From an uncultured Schlesneria sp. (lineage in GTDB: Bacteria > Planctomycetota > Planctomycetia > Planctomycetales > Planctomycetaceae), in NCBI GenBank assembly GCA_903904835.1, contig CAIVEI010000150.1, positions 32,517 through 96,516 on the forward strand: a DNA stretch of 64,000 bases. The letters are read 5' to 3'. The position numbers and the translations under genes were made by a program. Below are positions 9,142 to 18,778 of this stretch, piece by piece. Under the pieces are notes generated by a model, which was given only the letters and a program-made list of their open reading frames with translations, had not been told where the DNA came from and searched no databases. Positions within the stretch are counted from its first letter, which is position 1, and every line of letters starts with the position of its first letter.

Positions 9142-10695
9142 TCATGGGTTCGCATTTTCGGCATCGGTCCACGTGTCCGTCCTGAACGGCGAGGCTGGCA
9201 AACCAGCACCGTTTGCCAGATTCGGCTCGGCAAGTTGATGCCAGGCAAACCGAACGGCGACGGGATTGATGACACCCTCGGCAGAGACAACAACCGTATC
9301 ACCCTCGATCTTCGCTGATGCTTTGACAAATTTCTTGTTGTCACCAGCAATTGACCACCATGAAAGATCTTTTCCATCGCGCGCCTTCAGTCCGGCAGCA
9401 TGATGAAAGCTGATGACCGCTTTACTGCCATCCAACTTGATCGATTTATACAGCGGGCCTGAATAGACCAATCCAGGTTGGCCGTACGTATTCGCCAAAG
9501 CCCATAGTGACAGCCGTCGGCCGACTTCCTGCTTGTTTGGCGGATGAATGTCATTGAGTGTCGAGATGTCGGTCAGTACGGCCATCCCCGTGTTCTTGAC
9601 CGCCAGGGTCGCCGTTTGTGCTTCCCAGATCCCTGCCAGTCGTGTTGGATCACCCTGATAATTGTAGGGTGCGAGTTGAGCAAACAAGAATGGGAAATCG
9701 CGATTCCCTTCCTGGTTCCAGACAGATCTCCAACCTTCGATCAATCCGCGTTGCAGTTGGTAGTAATGCATCCCCTGGCCGTTATTGGATTCACCCTGGT
9801 ACCACAGGAACCCTCGGATGCCGAAGGGGACGATCGGATGAATCATCCCGTTATAAAGCCCTGTATGTTGATAGTTGTTGTTCAGCGGATTGATGGGCAG
9901 ATAATAGGGCACGGGAGGAAGCGAATCGCCTGGCTTGGCGGCCTTGATCTTTTCGACATAGGTTTTTATCGAACCGGCGTAGCCCGCAAGCTGATCCGCA
10001 TACCCGTTCTGCATGCCCAGCATTTCATTCTTTTCACCTTCGAGTTCCGGTATCGCTGTGTATCCCTGTGGAGGGATCCACGGTTGGATGCGGGTTCCAC
10101 CCCACGCCGTTGTAATCAGTCCGACGGGGACTTCGAGTTTCTGGTGGATTTCCCGACCGAAGAAGTACAGCACGGCTGACGAGCCTGCGGCCGTTTCGGG
10201 CGAGCACTCAACCCACTTTGCGGCGACGTAATCTGACGGAGTTCCCGCTGGAACGAGCGGAATTACAAACAGGCGGATCTTAGGGAACTTGGCATTTGCC
10301 ACTTCCTGTGCACCATTGGAAGATTGGGCCACATTCCATTGCATGTTGGATTGACCGGACCCGGCCCAGACTTCACCGATCAGGATGTTGCTCACCTTGA
10401 TCTCGTTCTTGCCCTTCACGATCATCTCATGCGGGCCACCGGCAGTTTTCACTGCGGTAAGGATTACCTTCCACTTACCAGCCCCGTCCGCAGTCCCCTT
10501 GACACTGCTCGCCCCCAGCGTAACCGTGACCTCTTCTCCTGCTGCCGCCCACCCCCAGATCGGCAACGGAATGTCCTTCTGCAGGACCATGTTGTTGCTG
10601 ATGACTTCCGGCAACCGGACATCGGCACTCGCGGTCGATATCCCCGTGAGCAGTGCCGCGACTGCCCCCATCCAACGCGAAAACTTGTTTAACAT
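9142..10695 (-). CDS. Secreted sialate O-acetylesterase-like esterase
   Basis: 517-residue exported SGNH-type esterase of the SASA family, expected to remove acetyl groups from sugars such as sialic acid or acetylated polysaccharide. A signal peptide (about 1-24, ending ASA) is followed by a beta-sandwich region (to about 105), then GQSNMQWN with the catalytic Ser, WGGTRIQPWIP with the Gly block, WYQGESN with the Asn block, and LNDIHPPNKQEVGRRL with the Asp-x2-His dyad. The order and length match planctomycete SASA proteins. It is transcribed in the same direction as the symporter and creatininase upstream but separated by 387 bases and a hairpin repeat, so it is probably an independent unit. 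Confidence 0.9.
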   Translation of the reverse strand: MLNKFSRWMGAVAALLTGISTASADVRLPEVISNNMVLQKDIPLPIWGWAAAGEEVTVTLGASSVKGTADGAGKWKVILTAVKTAGGPHEMIVKGKNEIKVSNILIGEVWAGSGQSNMQWNVAQSSNGAQEVANAKFPKIRLFVIPLVPAGTPSDYVAAKWVECSPETAAGSSAVLYFFGREIHQKLEVPVGLITTAWGGTRIQPWIPPQGYTAIPELEGEKNEMLGMQNGYADQLAGYAGSIKTYVEKIKAAKPGDSLPPVPYYLPINPLNNNYQHTGLYNGMIHPIVPFGIRGFLWYQGESNNGQGMHYYQLQRGLIEGWRSVWNQEGNRDFPFLFAQLAPYNYQGDPTRLAGIWEAQTATLAVKNTGMAVLTDISTLNDIHPPNKQEVGRRLSLWALANTYGQPGLVYSGPLYKSIKLDGSKAVISFHHAAGLKARDGKDLSWWSIAGDNKKFVKASAKIEGDTVVVSAEGVINPVAVRFAWHQLAEPNLANGAGLPASPFRTDTWTDAENANP

Positions 10696-10828
10696 GCTGT
10701 GTTAATCTCCAGACTGACGTGAATCGATGCCGGCGCTTCATGCATCATCAAACCCCGATGTTACATGAGGGACGGTTTGAATTCAGCTCTTCGAAGAAGG
10801 AATTTCACGACAGGCAAGATATTCGCCG

Positions 10829-10929
10829 GGTACCACGGTTTTGGAGTCTTCGACAAGGCCGTGTCTTCATGGTTTGATAACGTCTCCGAAGAGCACGGCT
10901 TAACCGAAGACGGTAAAACCGTGCCACCC
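10829..10929 (+). repeat. Two-hairpin interspersed repeat, copy A
   Basis: About 100-base element beginning GGTACCACGGTTTTGGAGTC and ending GTAAAACCGTGCCACC. It folds as an outer pairing (CACGGTTTT with AAAACCGTG) and an inner one. It is the same element, in opposite orientation, as 13907-14006 and related to 26309-26397. The rest of the 10696-11082 gap contains no recognisable gene. Confidence 0.75.
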
Positions 10930-11082
10930 TTTTCGCCGATTTCTGTCCCGAAGGCGCCTCGCCCCCAGCATCCCATCATCAGATCTTTTCATCAGACCAG
11001 CGTCACCGTATCTCAGTTTGAAGGGATTCGAGTGCCGCGAATATAAGAAGTCGCTGCGTCTCTGAAAGACGCCGTTCCGTCG

Positions 11083-12714
11083 TCACCGGAAGAACCAGCA
11101 CATTCCCAAGGTGCAGGCGACCAGCACGCAGGCCCACAGCCGGTCGTGCAACCACCATGCACGTTTAGAATCAGCGTCGGTTTGTTGTGGTCCTTGAAAA
11201 CGTCCCCAGGTGTAGTGTTCACGATCCGCGTCTCGTTCGCGTTGGGTTAACGCGCTGACAAAAATCACCATCACGTAGCAGGCGAGCGTCACCAGACCAG
11301 CTCGGTGAAACGCTTGCAGGTCATGTCTGAAGCCCAGTTGAGCAACTCGGTCAAACACGATCGAAAAGATGGGTCCCGCCAGAATGCAAATCAGAGCCGC
11401 TGTTCGAGTCACGTACGGCTGCAGCATACCGGCGACATAAGCCACGATTACGCCGGGAACCAGGTACGCGTTGTAATCGGCCATCCTGTTGAAGATGCCT
11501 CCTTTCGTCTGGCCGAAATACAAAGAGAGCCAGATCGCCGCTGCGACCATCAACATCATTGCCCCGCGTCCGACCCAGATCAGTCGCATTTCGGTAGCAT
11601 CAGGACGTATGTATTTCTTATAGATATCGAACGTAAACAGCGTTGCCGTCGAGTTCATCATCGAGTCAATTGTGGAAAGGATCCCCGCGACAAGCCCTGC
11701 CATGACCAGGCCAACCAGTCCATATCCGCCCGGCAACAATGCTCGTGTCAGCCCGGCAAACGCGGTATCGCTTTCTGTGGCCGGATCGATCGCCAGGATG
11801 TAACCGGCAGCCATGCCGGGAACAATACAGAGAAACGGGATCAGCAATTTGAAGAATCCAGCAGCAATTGTTCCCATGCGAGCATCCCAGTCACTTCGGG
11901 CACCCAGTGTTCTTTGCACGATAAACTGGTTCGTCCCCCAGTAATAAAGGTGCAATACCATCAGACCGCTCATGACACCGGTCCAGGGAAGTTCAGGATG
12001 GTCTGCGGCAAAGAAAACATGGAACTTTTCCGGCTGTTTTTCCAGCAACCCCGAAAGTCCACCGACGTTGGGGTGCCAGATCGCCAGCACGGCGAGCAAG
12101 CCACTTCCGATCAGCAGCAGCACACTTTGAACGACGTCGTTGAAGATGTCGGCTTTCAGCCCCCCATAGAATGTATATGCGGCAGAGACAGCGGCCAGAA
12201 GACAGACCGCAGTTTGATAGCTGACTACGTATTGTGAATCCGCCGTCAGAGTAGCTATGGTCAAAGCCCCCAGGATCATCGTCCCGACCATCTGGATCAG
12301 CAGAAAGGCCATATTCGTAATCGAATACACCAGTCGGCTGCGATCGTCGAACCGGCGGCCGAGATATTCTGAAAGGGTGTAAAGTCCCATTCGACGATAG
12401 AACGGCAGAAAGAAATAACACAACATCAGCAGGCCGAAGATGGCGCCGAATTCGAAATTCGCCTGCGCGAATCCCTCTTTCAGTCCCGCACCCATCATGC
12501 CGACCATGTGATGCGAACTGATATTTGTGCCGAATATCGAGCCCGCAACGGCCCACCAGGCTACGGTTTTACCCGCCAGGTAATAATCAGTCGTATCTTC
12601 TTCTTTGCGTCCGATCCACATACCGAAACCAGTAACCCCGACGATACTGGTCACAAGAATCAGAACATCCAACCACTGCAGCGGAATACTGGAAGATTGA
12701 GCGAGAAGTGTCAT
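11083..12714 (-). CDS. Sodium:solute symporter (SSS family)
   Basis: 543-residue inner-membrane transporter with about 13-14 hydrophobic segments, of the sodium:solute (SGLT/PutP-like) family. Typical elements are TDYYLAGKTVAWWAVAGSIF with the first conserved 'AG+' region, SEYLGRRFDDRSR after helix 3, TFYGGLKADIFNDVVQ and GLVAGILSTIDSMMNSTATL with the sodium-site serines. ATG 12714 begins just before the first helix; an in-frame start at 12819 would add 35 residues unlike the family. It lies 116 bases after the creatininase gene on the same strand. Co-transport of the creatininase substrate or product is a reasonable inference; the true solute is unknown. Confidence 0.88.
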   Translation of the reverse strand: MTLLAQSSSIPLQWLDVLILVTSIVGVTGFGMWIGRKEEDTTDYYLAGKTVAWWAVAGSIFGTNISSHHMVGMMGAGLKEGFAQANFEFGAIFGLLMLCYFFLPFYRRMGLYTLSEYLGRRFDDRSRLVYSITNMAFLLIQMVGTMILGALTIATLTADSQYVVSYQTAVCLLAAVSAAYTFYGGLKADIFNDVVQSVLLLIGSGLLAVLAIWHPNVGGLSGLLEKQPEKFHVFFAADHPELPWTGVMSGLMVLHLYYWGTNQFIVQRTLGARSDWDARMGTIAAGFFKLLIPFLCIVPGMAAGYILAIDPATESDTAFAGLTRALLPGGYGLVGLVMAGLVAGILSTIDSMMNSTATLFTFDIYKKYIRPDATEMRLIWVGRGAMMLMVAAAIWLSLYFGQTKGGIFNRMADYNAYLVPGVIVAYVAGMLQPYVTRTAALICILAGPIFSIVFDRVAQLGFRHDLQAFHRAGLVTLACYVMVIFVSALTQRERDADREHYTWGRFQGPQQTDADSKRAWWLHDRLWACVLVACTLGMCWFFR

Positions 12715-12830
12715 GAAGGACTTTGCGCAAAGTGGGCGTGGGTTTGAGCGGGAATTGTGCCAGGGATTCTGTCGGTTCGCGACGCCGATCACAACTTTGA
12801 TTGAGTCGTCCATCGTCACGAATTCAGAAA

Positions 12831-13721
12831 TCAGCTTTCCGGCCTTGGCCTTGTGTTACTTCGTTGCCACCACGGCATTGGCATCGTTGGCGGTTTACGA
12901 TGAAGATCCTGGCGCACATCTTTTGGCCGTGAATGCCAATAGGTGATAAAGCGACCGAGTTGTTTCACGGCTTCAAGGTAGACTCGCTCGCCCTTCTCTT
13001 TCGTTGCAAGTTCTGCTTCACCGAGGACCCCAGTGTCAGAATAGCTGCTCGTCCATGAGACCACCGTCGCCGGTCCAGCTCCAAACAGGTCGACCCAGTT
13101 GAAAGGACTGTTGTCATTGTTGAATGAGATCGTGCCGCTCTTGATCTTGTCCTTGCGCACGCCGTCTTCGTCGAGGTATAAATACAGCGATGTTTCCAAT
13201 TCGCACGCATGCGCACATCCGCCGGGGAACTTGCTTTCTCGCCAACTTGGCAAGAAGTCTTTATCGACGGTCAAAAGGTTCCACCAGGCGATCACACAAC
13301 ATTCGGCGTCCGTTTCAAGGTTAGTACGTCGCGCAGCCAGATCGAGATTCGGCATGTTCGAACCGTGGCCGTTCAACAGGATGATCTTCTTGAAGCCGTG
13401 ATACGCCAGCGACCGAGTGACGTCGAGCACCTGTTCGATGAACGTCGTGTAATTCGTGTTAATCGTTCCCGGAAAATCCATCACATGTCCCGTGTAGCCA
13501 TACGAAATGTGCGGCAGTACAAGGATTTTATCGGCAAGTTCCCGCCCGGTCCCATGTGCGATCCCGCCAGGACAGACAAGATCAACGTCCAATGGCAGGT
13601 GGTGACCGTGCTGCTCAACGGCACCACACGGCAGAATGCACACCTTTCCAAGATCGACCGCATCATTGATCTCTGGCCAGGTCAATTTTTCGTAACGATA
13701 CTCCGTGGCAGCTCGGGACAT
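12831..13721 (-). CDS. Creatininase-family amidohydrolase
   Basis: 296-residue metal-dependent amidohydrolase of the creatininase/FAPy-deformylase family. The metal-binding motif CGAVEQHGHHLPLDVD (Glu, His and Asp ligands) and LLNGHGSNMPNLDLA are clear, as is CELETSLYLY further on. ATG 13721 follows GAGAGAACGG; longer in-frame starts run into the hairpin repeat at 13907-14006 and are rejected. Members split cyclic or linear amides (creatinine, formamidopyrimidines, mycofactocin precursor), so the substrate is not predictable. It is followed by a sodium:solute symporter, suggesting an uptake-plus-hydrolysis pair. Confidence 0.88.
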   Translation of the reverse strand: MSRAATEYRYEKLTWPEINDAVDLGKVCILPCGAVEQHGHHLPLDVDLVCPGGIAHGTGRELADKILVLPHISYGYTGHVMDFPGTINTNYTTFIEQVLDVTRSLAYHGFKKIILLNGHGSNMPNLDLAARRTNLETDAECCVIAWWNLLTVDKDFLPSWRESKFPGGCAHACELETSLYLYLDEDGVRKDKIKSGTISFNNDNSPFNWVDLFGAGPATVVSWTSSYSDTGVLGEAELATKEKGERVYLEAVKQLGRFITYWHSRPKDVRQDLHRKPPTMPMPWWQRSNTRPRPES

Positions 13722-13906
13722 AGTCCGTTCTCTCATTGAATTGTTGGAAAAACACGACAACGAAAATGCAATCATACCGATGCGAGAAATCGACCGGTAT
13801 CGAACCTTTTCTGGAGGGAGAGGCGGGCATGATGAAACGACCTGAAGATGGGATATTTGCGCCGCTGGGGACGTAACGCATTTCAAACAGAAAGCCCTGA
13901 TAATGG

Positions 13907-14006
13907 GTGGCACGGTTTTACCGTCTTCGGTAAGGCCGTGCTCTTCAAACACGTTATCCAACTATGAAGACACGGCCTTGTCGTAGACTTCAAAACCGTG
14001 CCACCC
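13907..14006 (-). repeat. Two-hairpin interspersed repeat, copy B (inverted relative to copy A)
   Basis: The plus strand reads GGGTGGCACGGTTTTACCGT at the left and AAAACCGTGCCACCC at the right; the reverse complement aligns along its whole length with 10829-10929. The two copies bracket the symporter/creatininase pair. The 13722-14183 gap holds this repeat and presumably divergent promoters, nothing else recognisable. Confidence 0.75.
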
Positions 14007-14183
14007 GGTGTTCCGACCGCCTATTTCGCTCATTAAGCGCAACAAGATCACCCTGCGCCAATCTGGCCGTTTCATCAGGCAAGGTCGATCCTCGTGCCGG
14101 GGAATTCAATGGATTCGTGGTTCCACCGTTTTCTCTTTCATGCTACTAATTGATCAGAACGCATTCTCCACTGGAACCGGACA

Positions 14184-15974
14184 ATGGCTTTTGCCGAACG
14201 CATCCACCAGTACTTCGCCACGATCAATCCTTTACACATGCCAACACCCATGAAATTACGCAGTGCGCAATGGTTTGCCGGCCGCGAGGAATTGGCATTT
14301 CAGAATCGATCTGCGCTGCGGGCGATGGGACTTAATCCCGACGATTACGTGGGGAAACCAGTGATTGGCATCGCCAATAGCTGGAGCGAACTGAACAACT
14401 GCAACGGCAACCTGCGTGAGATCGCTGAATCGGTCAAACGTGGAGTGCTGCTCGAAGGTGGGCTGCCTCTGGAATTCCCCACGATATCGCTGGGGGAAGA
14501 ATTCATGAAGCCCTCGGCCATGTTGTATCGCAACCTGATGTCGATGGACGTCGAGGAAACATTACGAGCCAACCCGATCGATGGCGTAGTTCTGCTTTGC
14601 AACTGCGACAAGACGACGCCAGCTCAACTAATGGCCGCCGCCAGTGCCGACCTTCCGGCGATACAGATAAACGGTGGACCTCGGGCGATCGGACAATGGC
14701 GAGGGAATTCCATCGGGTCAGGAACCGATCTATGGAAGTATTCTGACGAACTTCGAGCCGGTCGGCTGTCACTCGAAGAATGGCATGAAATCGAAGCGAG
14801 TTACGGATGTGGTGTCGGTGCCTGCAACACGATGGGGACTGCGTCAACCATGACATCGTTGTCAGAAGCCCTGGGAATGATGCTGCCGGGGACCGCGTCG
14901 ATTCCCGCGACCGATGCTCGTCGCTTGCAGGCAGCGACCGCGACAGGCCGACGGATTGTTCAACTCGTACGGGAAGATCTCAGGCCCTCTCGAATACTGA
15001 CGACCCAGGCATTCGATAATGCCATACGAGTTTTGCTCGCGCTGGGCGGATCAACGAACGCCATCGTGCACTTGATTGCCATGGCAGGCCGTCGAGGCAT
15101 CCGGCTCCCACTCTCGCGGTTCGATGAGCTTTCCCGATCGACCCCCTTCCTTGTCAATTTGATGCCGTCAGGTCGCCATTTGATGGATTCGTTTGATTCC
15201 GCCGGAGGTGTCTGTGCTGTCATGGCAGAAATCCGGCATCTGCTGGACGTGAACGTGATGACGGTGAGTGGACGCACGCTGAGTGACAACATCTCGCGTT
15301 CGCGCAGCTTTAATCGAGACGTGATTTCCTCGCATGAAAAGCCGCTTCTTGCAGGAGGTGCATTGGCCGTTCTGACGGGAAATCTTGCTTCGAATGGAGC
15401 GATAATCAAGGCATCTGCAGCGTCACCACATTTGATGAAACATGTCGGTCTTGCTGTCGTATTTAAGGATTATCAGGATATGCTCGATCGAATCGACTCA
15501 CCCGACTTGCCTGTCACGAGAGAAAGCGTTCTGGTCTTGCAGAACGCGGGCCCTAAAGGGGTTCCCGGCTTTCCTGAATGGGGTTCCATTCCGGTTCCTA
15601 AAAAATTGTTGCACGCAGGAATCACGGACCTGGTCCGCATCAGTGACTCACGCATGAGTGGCACAGCTTTCGGCACTGTTGTTCTTCACATCGCTCCGGA
15701 AGCAGCAGTCGGTGGATTACTGTCGCTCGTTCACGACGGCGATCAGATTGAACTCGATGTCGATGCCCGTCGATTGCAGCTTCTCGTTGACGACGAGGAA
15801 TTGACTCGTCGAAAGTCCAATTGGCAGCCGAGTGTCTCACGACATTTGCGTGGTTATCCCCGGCTGTACATCGACCACGTCCTGCAAGCCGATGAAGGCT
15901 GCGACTTTGATTTCCTGCGTCCTGACTCCGAAGCGGCTCTAGAATTTGTTCCGCCAATCGTTGGGCGTAGTTGA
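14184..15974 (+). CDS. IlvD/Edd-family dehydratase (sugar-acid type)
   Basis: 596-residue iron-sulfur dehydratase of the IlvD/Edd family, which converts dihydroxy acids or aldonic acids to 2-keto acids. Visible features are GIANSWSELNNCNGNL with the first cluster Cys, LLCNCDKTTPAQLMAA with the second, GCGVGACNTMGTASTM with the third, and the C-terminal SDSRMSGTAFGTVVLH substrate block. The LRSAQWF start and the CDKTTPA wording fit the arabonate/xylonate dehydratase branch better than the branched-chain amino-acid enzyme, so a role in sugar-acid breakdown is inferred. ATG 14184 is used; ATG 14238 is equally possible. The symporter/creatininase pair is divergent upstream, and an ACS-type transporter lies 7 kb away. 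Confidence 0.85.
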   Translation: MAFAERIHQYFATINPLHMPTPMKLRSAQWFAGREELAFQNRSALRAMGLNPDDYVGKPVIGIANSWSELNNCNGNLREIAESVKRGVLLEGGLPLEFPTISLGEEFMKPSAMLYRNLMSMDVEETLRANPIDGVVLLCNCDKTTPAQLMAAASADLPAIQINGGPRAIGQWRGNSIGSGTDLWKYSDELRAGRLSLEEWHEIEASYGCGVGACNTMGTASTMTSLSEALGMMLPGTASIPATDARRLQAATATGRRIVQLVREDLRPSRILTTQAFDNAIRVLLALGGSTNAIVHLIAMAGRRGIRLPLSRFDELSRSTPFLVNLMPSGRHLMDSFDSAGGVCAVMAEIRHLLDVNVMTVSGRTLSDNISRSRSFNRDVISSHEKPLLAGGALAVLTGNLASNGAIIKASAASPHLMKHVGLAVVFKDYQDMLDRIDSPDLPVTRESVLVLQNAGPKGVPGFPEWGSIPVPKKLLHAGITDLVRISDSRMSGTAFGTVVLHIAPEAAVGGLLSLVHDGDQIELDVDARRLQLLVDDEELTRRKSNWQPSVSRHLRGYPRLYIDHVLQADEGCDFDFLRPDSEAALEFVPPIVGRS

Positions 15975-16044
15975 GTCGGGCAATTGACGTTGAAACCCCA
16001 GGGAGGATCGAAAAATCGACAGAGACACCGAACCAAAATCAACA

Positions 16045-16815
16045 GTGACTGAGTTGCGTCAACCGGCCAAATCGTCTTCGGACTGGGGGGTGGGAGCGCC
16101 GAATGTTGAGGTCGCTCGCTTCATTCGAGGACCTCAACCTCGTAGCTTCGAGCTTTTTCGCGCGATCCGTATTTTTGGGGAGATCCTGAATGGTTTTCGA
16201 TCCCTTCACTTCGTCGGTCCGTGCGTTACAGTCTTTGGATCGGCTCGGTTTACGGAAGATCAGCCGTATTATCAGATGGCTCGCGAGATCGGATCGCGTA
16301 TTGCAAAGGCGGGGTTCACCGTCATGACTGGCGGTGGTCCGGGTATCATGGAAGCAGCCAATCGTGGTGCCAAAGAAGCGGGTGGCTATTCCGTCGGCTG
16401 TAACATCGAATTGGAACATGAGCAGAACCCGAACCCCTATCTCGACCGATGGATTACGTTTCGTCATTTTTCCGTACGCAAAATGATGCTCGTCAAATAC
16501 TCTTACGCCTTTATTGCGTGTCCTGGCGGCTTCGGCACGCTGGACGAGATCTTTGAACTCGCCACGCTCGTTCAGACCCACAAAGTCGACGACTTTCCAC
16601 TGATCCTGATGGGAACAGACTATTGGCAGCCTTTGCTGAATTTCATGAGGGATCGACTGTTAGCGGCGAAAACGATCGACGCCGCAGACATCGATCGAAT
16701 CCTCGTTCTCGATTCTCCTGAAGAAGCGGTCGCCGTTATTACTGAAATTGCGACGACTCAATTTGGACTGACCTACGGTCCTCGCATGAAACGGCGATGG
16801 TGGCTTGGTGAATAA
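16045..16815 (+). CDS. LOG-family Rossmann protein (TIGR00730), putative nucleotide phosphoribohydrolase
   Basis: 256-residue cytosolic protein of the LOG/TIGR00730 family; characterised members release the base from nucleoside 5'-monophosphates (cytokinin activation, PpnN-like). The signature blocks are VMTGGGPGIMEAANRGA and CPGGFGTLDEIFE with the catalytic Glu/Arg region HFSVRKMMLV between. The N-terminal 40 residues are unique and longer than in plant LOG. The start is GTG at 16045, because no ATG fits. It stands alone between the dehydratase and a convergent SdpI-like gene. Confidence 0.9.
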   Translation: MTELRQPAKSSSDWGVGAPNVEVARFIRGPQPRSFELFRAIRIFGEILNGFRSLHFVGPCVTVFGSARFTEDQPYYQMAREIGSRIAKAGFTVMTGGGPGIMEAANRGAKEAGGYSVGCNIELEHEQNPNPYLDRWITFRHFSVRKMMLVKYSYAFIACPGGFGTLDEIFELATLVQTHKVDDFPLILMGTDYWQPLLNFMRDRLLAAKTIDAADIDRILVLDSPEEAVAVITEIATTQFGLTYGPRMKRRWWLGE

Positions 16816-16853
16816 TCGCAGACAACAACGACTTTTTTTGAGCGAACAGTGGG

Positions 16854-17195
16854 CTACGAATTCGATGGCAATGTTCGCAAATAGAGAAAGCTCTGGATGA
16901 CGGCGACTATCAACCCGCCGACGGTCACGACTGCACACCCGATGGCGTACGTGTTCAAGTCGATTTTCGGGATAAAGTAAAACACGAGGGCAAACAGGCT
17001 ACCCACGAGACCGACAACAAAAAGTCGCCTACCCGCGTAGGTATTGACAGGATACCAGACGGCAGGATCGTTCAGGGTTTTCTTCACCCGAAAGCCATAC
17101 CACGGATTCGGCCCGATTTTTCCCAGGATCAACGGAATACTAAGTGCAGCCAACAGTAAACCGGTGAAGGTATTCATCAGCATCAGAGACAACAT
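16854..17195 (-). CDS. SdpI-family membrane protein
   Basis: 113-residue integral membrane protein with three hydrophobic helices. The block GPNPWYGFRVKKTLNDPAVW followed by NTYAGRRL is the signature of the SdpI family C-terminal domain (PF13630); Bacillus SdpI gives immunity to the SdpC toxin, but most homologues, including this short one, are of unknown function. ATG 17195 follows GGAG at suitable distance. No sdpC-like toxin or ArsR-type regulator is adjacent, so immunity should not be assumed. Confidence 0.8.
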   Translation of the reverse strand: MLSLMLMNTFTGLLLAALSIPLILGKIGPNPWYGFRVKKTLNDPAVWYPVNTYAGRRLFVVGLVGSLFALVFYFIPKIDLNTYAIGCAVVTVGGLIVAVIQSFLYLRTLPSNS

Positions 17196-17375
17196 TGTCG
17201 GTGCTCCTGAATACAGGCCACGGTCGCTACACCAAAACCCGCTTCGCGCAACAGTTCGGCTCGACGCGTTCCCAGGTTTTCATCTAACATCACTTCCACG
17301 AGGTCGTCTCCACCGGCAAGTCGACCTATCGCTCTCGTGACATTTCAGCACCGTAGGCGATGGATCGCAACTGTT

Positions 17376-17807
17376 TCAATGCGACCAGAATCGTTTCAGC
17401 TTTTGCTGAAAGGTCGGCTTCATCGGGATCGGCTGCATTTGAGGCTGCGCAATTGCTGTCGGTGCAGCGGCTTGCTGCGGGACTGCTACAGGTTGTGCAC
17501 CGGCAAGATTCGAAGGCGATTGCTGATGCGCGGGAGTAGCGGGAGAATTAGTGGGCGTTGCAGGAACGATAAAACCATTCGGATTGGTGAAAGGCCGCCG
17601 AGATTCGTGATTGTTCCCGTACGCATTTTTCGGAACATAATAGCCGCCATATCCGTTAGAAAAACTGCTGGCGTTATGCCCGATCGGAAGTGCTCCGTAT
17701 CCACTGCGAGCCCAGACATATTCTGTTGCGTCAGAGTCACGAACAGCGGCACCGATGATGACTGCGACTAACATCAGACTTTTCAATAGCATTCGCTGGC
17801 GAATCAT
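17376..17807 (-). CDS. Small secreted Pro/Ala/Gln-rich protein of unknown function
   Basis: 143-residue protein with an N-terminal signal peptide (IRQRMLLKSLMLVAVIIGAA, cleavage near DSDA-TEYVW), a Gly/Tyr/Asn-rich segment (about 30-65: YGALPIGHN..., NGYGGYYVP), a Pro/Ala/Gln linker and a basic tail FQQKLKRFWSH. No family is recognised. ATG 17807 is preferred over an ORF start at 17897 because it begins the signal peptide. Composition suggests a cell-surface or periplasmic protein typical of planctomycete small secreted proteins. Confidence 0.6.
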   Translation of the reverse strand: MIRQRMLLKSLMLVAVIIGAAVRDSDATEYVWARSGYGALPIGHNASSFSNGYGGYYVPKNAYGNNHESRRPFTNPNGFIVPATPTNSPATPAHQQSPSNLAGAQPVAVPQQAAAPTAIAQPQMQPIPMKPTFQQKLKRFWSH

Positions 17808-18237
17808 CGCAATTACCAATTCTTTTTTAATGCAAAACAATGAGTCTCTGACATCGACGGTTGGCAAAGGCTGAGATGGCAACCGCAAAGAGGTCATCAG
17901 TTTTCGAAGTAAAGACCATCAGCCCACACAAAACGTTTACGGCACCGTTCGATGCCCATGCTACGGCTCACGCCACTGGTATCGACCTTATCCTGAACCA
18001 TTTTCGAAACCAGGCCGTCCGGCTGGCACGAATTGCCGAGTCGATCTTCTGACAACCCAACACCAGCCGAATCTGCCGCCTTGTTCGTGTCTTACGCCTT
18101 CTCCCAGGAAGCAACTATCAATTGTGTCCGCAATTTTTTCCTGGCATTCGATGGCAAGACACCGGGATGTTCGCATCTAATACGACTAACTTACGCAAAA
18201 ACGATTCACTGGAAATAAGTGAGGCACGAGACGCAAG
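17808..18237. other. Gene-free stretch upstream of the VOC gene
   Basis: 430 bases between the divergent small secreted protein and the VOC gene. It includes GATGCCCATGCTACGGCTC near 17950, a wording also seen near 7360 (AAAGCCCATGCTACGGC), so part may be a dispersed repeat. No gene or strong terminator is visible. Confidence 0.5.
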
Positions 18238-18624
18238 ATGAAGTTTGGTTACACGATTTTGTACGTCACCGATGTTGAAGCAACAGTTTCTTTCTATGAA
18301 AAGGCCTTCGGGCTGAAGCGCCAGTTTATCCATGAAAGCGGATATGGCGAGATGATCACGGGTGAAACGAAACTCGCCTTCGCCAGTGTCGAACTTGCCA
18401 GATCGAACGGCGTGTCATTTCAGCAAACCTCACCAGCAGGCCCGTCACCCGCGTTCGAAATCGCGTTCATCACTAACGATGTCGCGGCTGCGTTTCAGCG
18501 AGCGGTCGAAGCGGGGGCCGTACCGGTTGCTGAACCAAAACAAAAGCCCTGGGGTCAATTGGTCTGCTACGTCCGCGACATTAACAGCTTTCTTGTCGAA
18601 ATCTGTTCCCCTTTGGCTCCGTAA
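18238..18624 (+). CDS. VOC (glyoxalase/bleomycin-resistance fold) protein
   Basis: 128-residue single-chain vicinal oxygen chelate protein with the paired beta-alpha-beta-beta-beta modules: MKFGYTILYVTDVEATVSFY begins module one and FEIAFITNDVAAAFQRAVE begins module two, ending DINSFLVEICSP with the usual C-terminal Glu ligand. The His of classical glyoxalase I is not evident, so the reaction cannot be assigned. ATG 18238 is the only good start. Monocistronic; convergent with the PEP-CTERM gene downstream. Confidence 0.85.
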   Translation: MKFGYTILYVTDVEATVSFYEKAFGLKRQFIHESGYGEMITGETKLAFASVELARSNGVSFQQTSPAGPSPAFEIAFITNDVAAAFQRAVEAGAVPVAEPKQKPWGQLVCYVRDINSFLVEICSPLAP

Positions 18625-18708
18625 ATATCAATCGAGAATTACGCCATCGGAGAATTGACCGCTTGCCTTGTTGCCGCTCACTATCGAAACCTCGGTCGAA
18701 ATGTCAAT

Positions 18709-18741
18709 AAAAAAAGCCGGGAGACATGATTGCCGCCCGGC
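18709..18741 (-). terminator. Rho-independent terminator of the PEP-CTERM gene
   Basis: On the minus strand GCCGGG (18741-18736) pairs with CCCGGC (18721-18716) around a 14-base loop, followed by TTTTTTTATT. It lies about 40 bases after the stop of the minus-strand PEP-CTERM gene. Confidence 0.8.
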
Positions 18742-18778
18742 CTCGATCTTTATGGAATGAAGTCTGCGTACGTCGAAG

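Noticed and set aside
11305..12237. 310-residue plus-strand frame
   Set aside because: Antisense shadow of the sodium:solute symporter, low-complexity and without family features.
16854..17195. Toxin immunity system around the SdpI-like gene
   Set aside because: No SdpC-like toxin or regulator beside it; most SdpI-domain proteins have no known immunity role.
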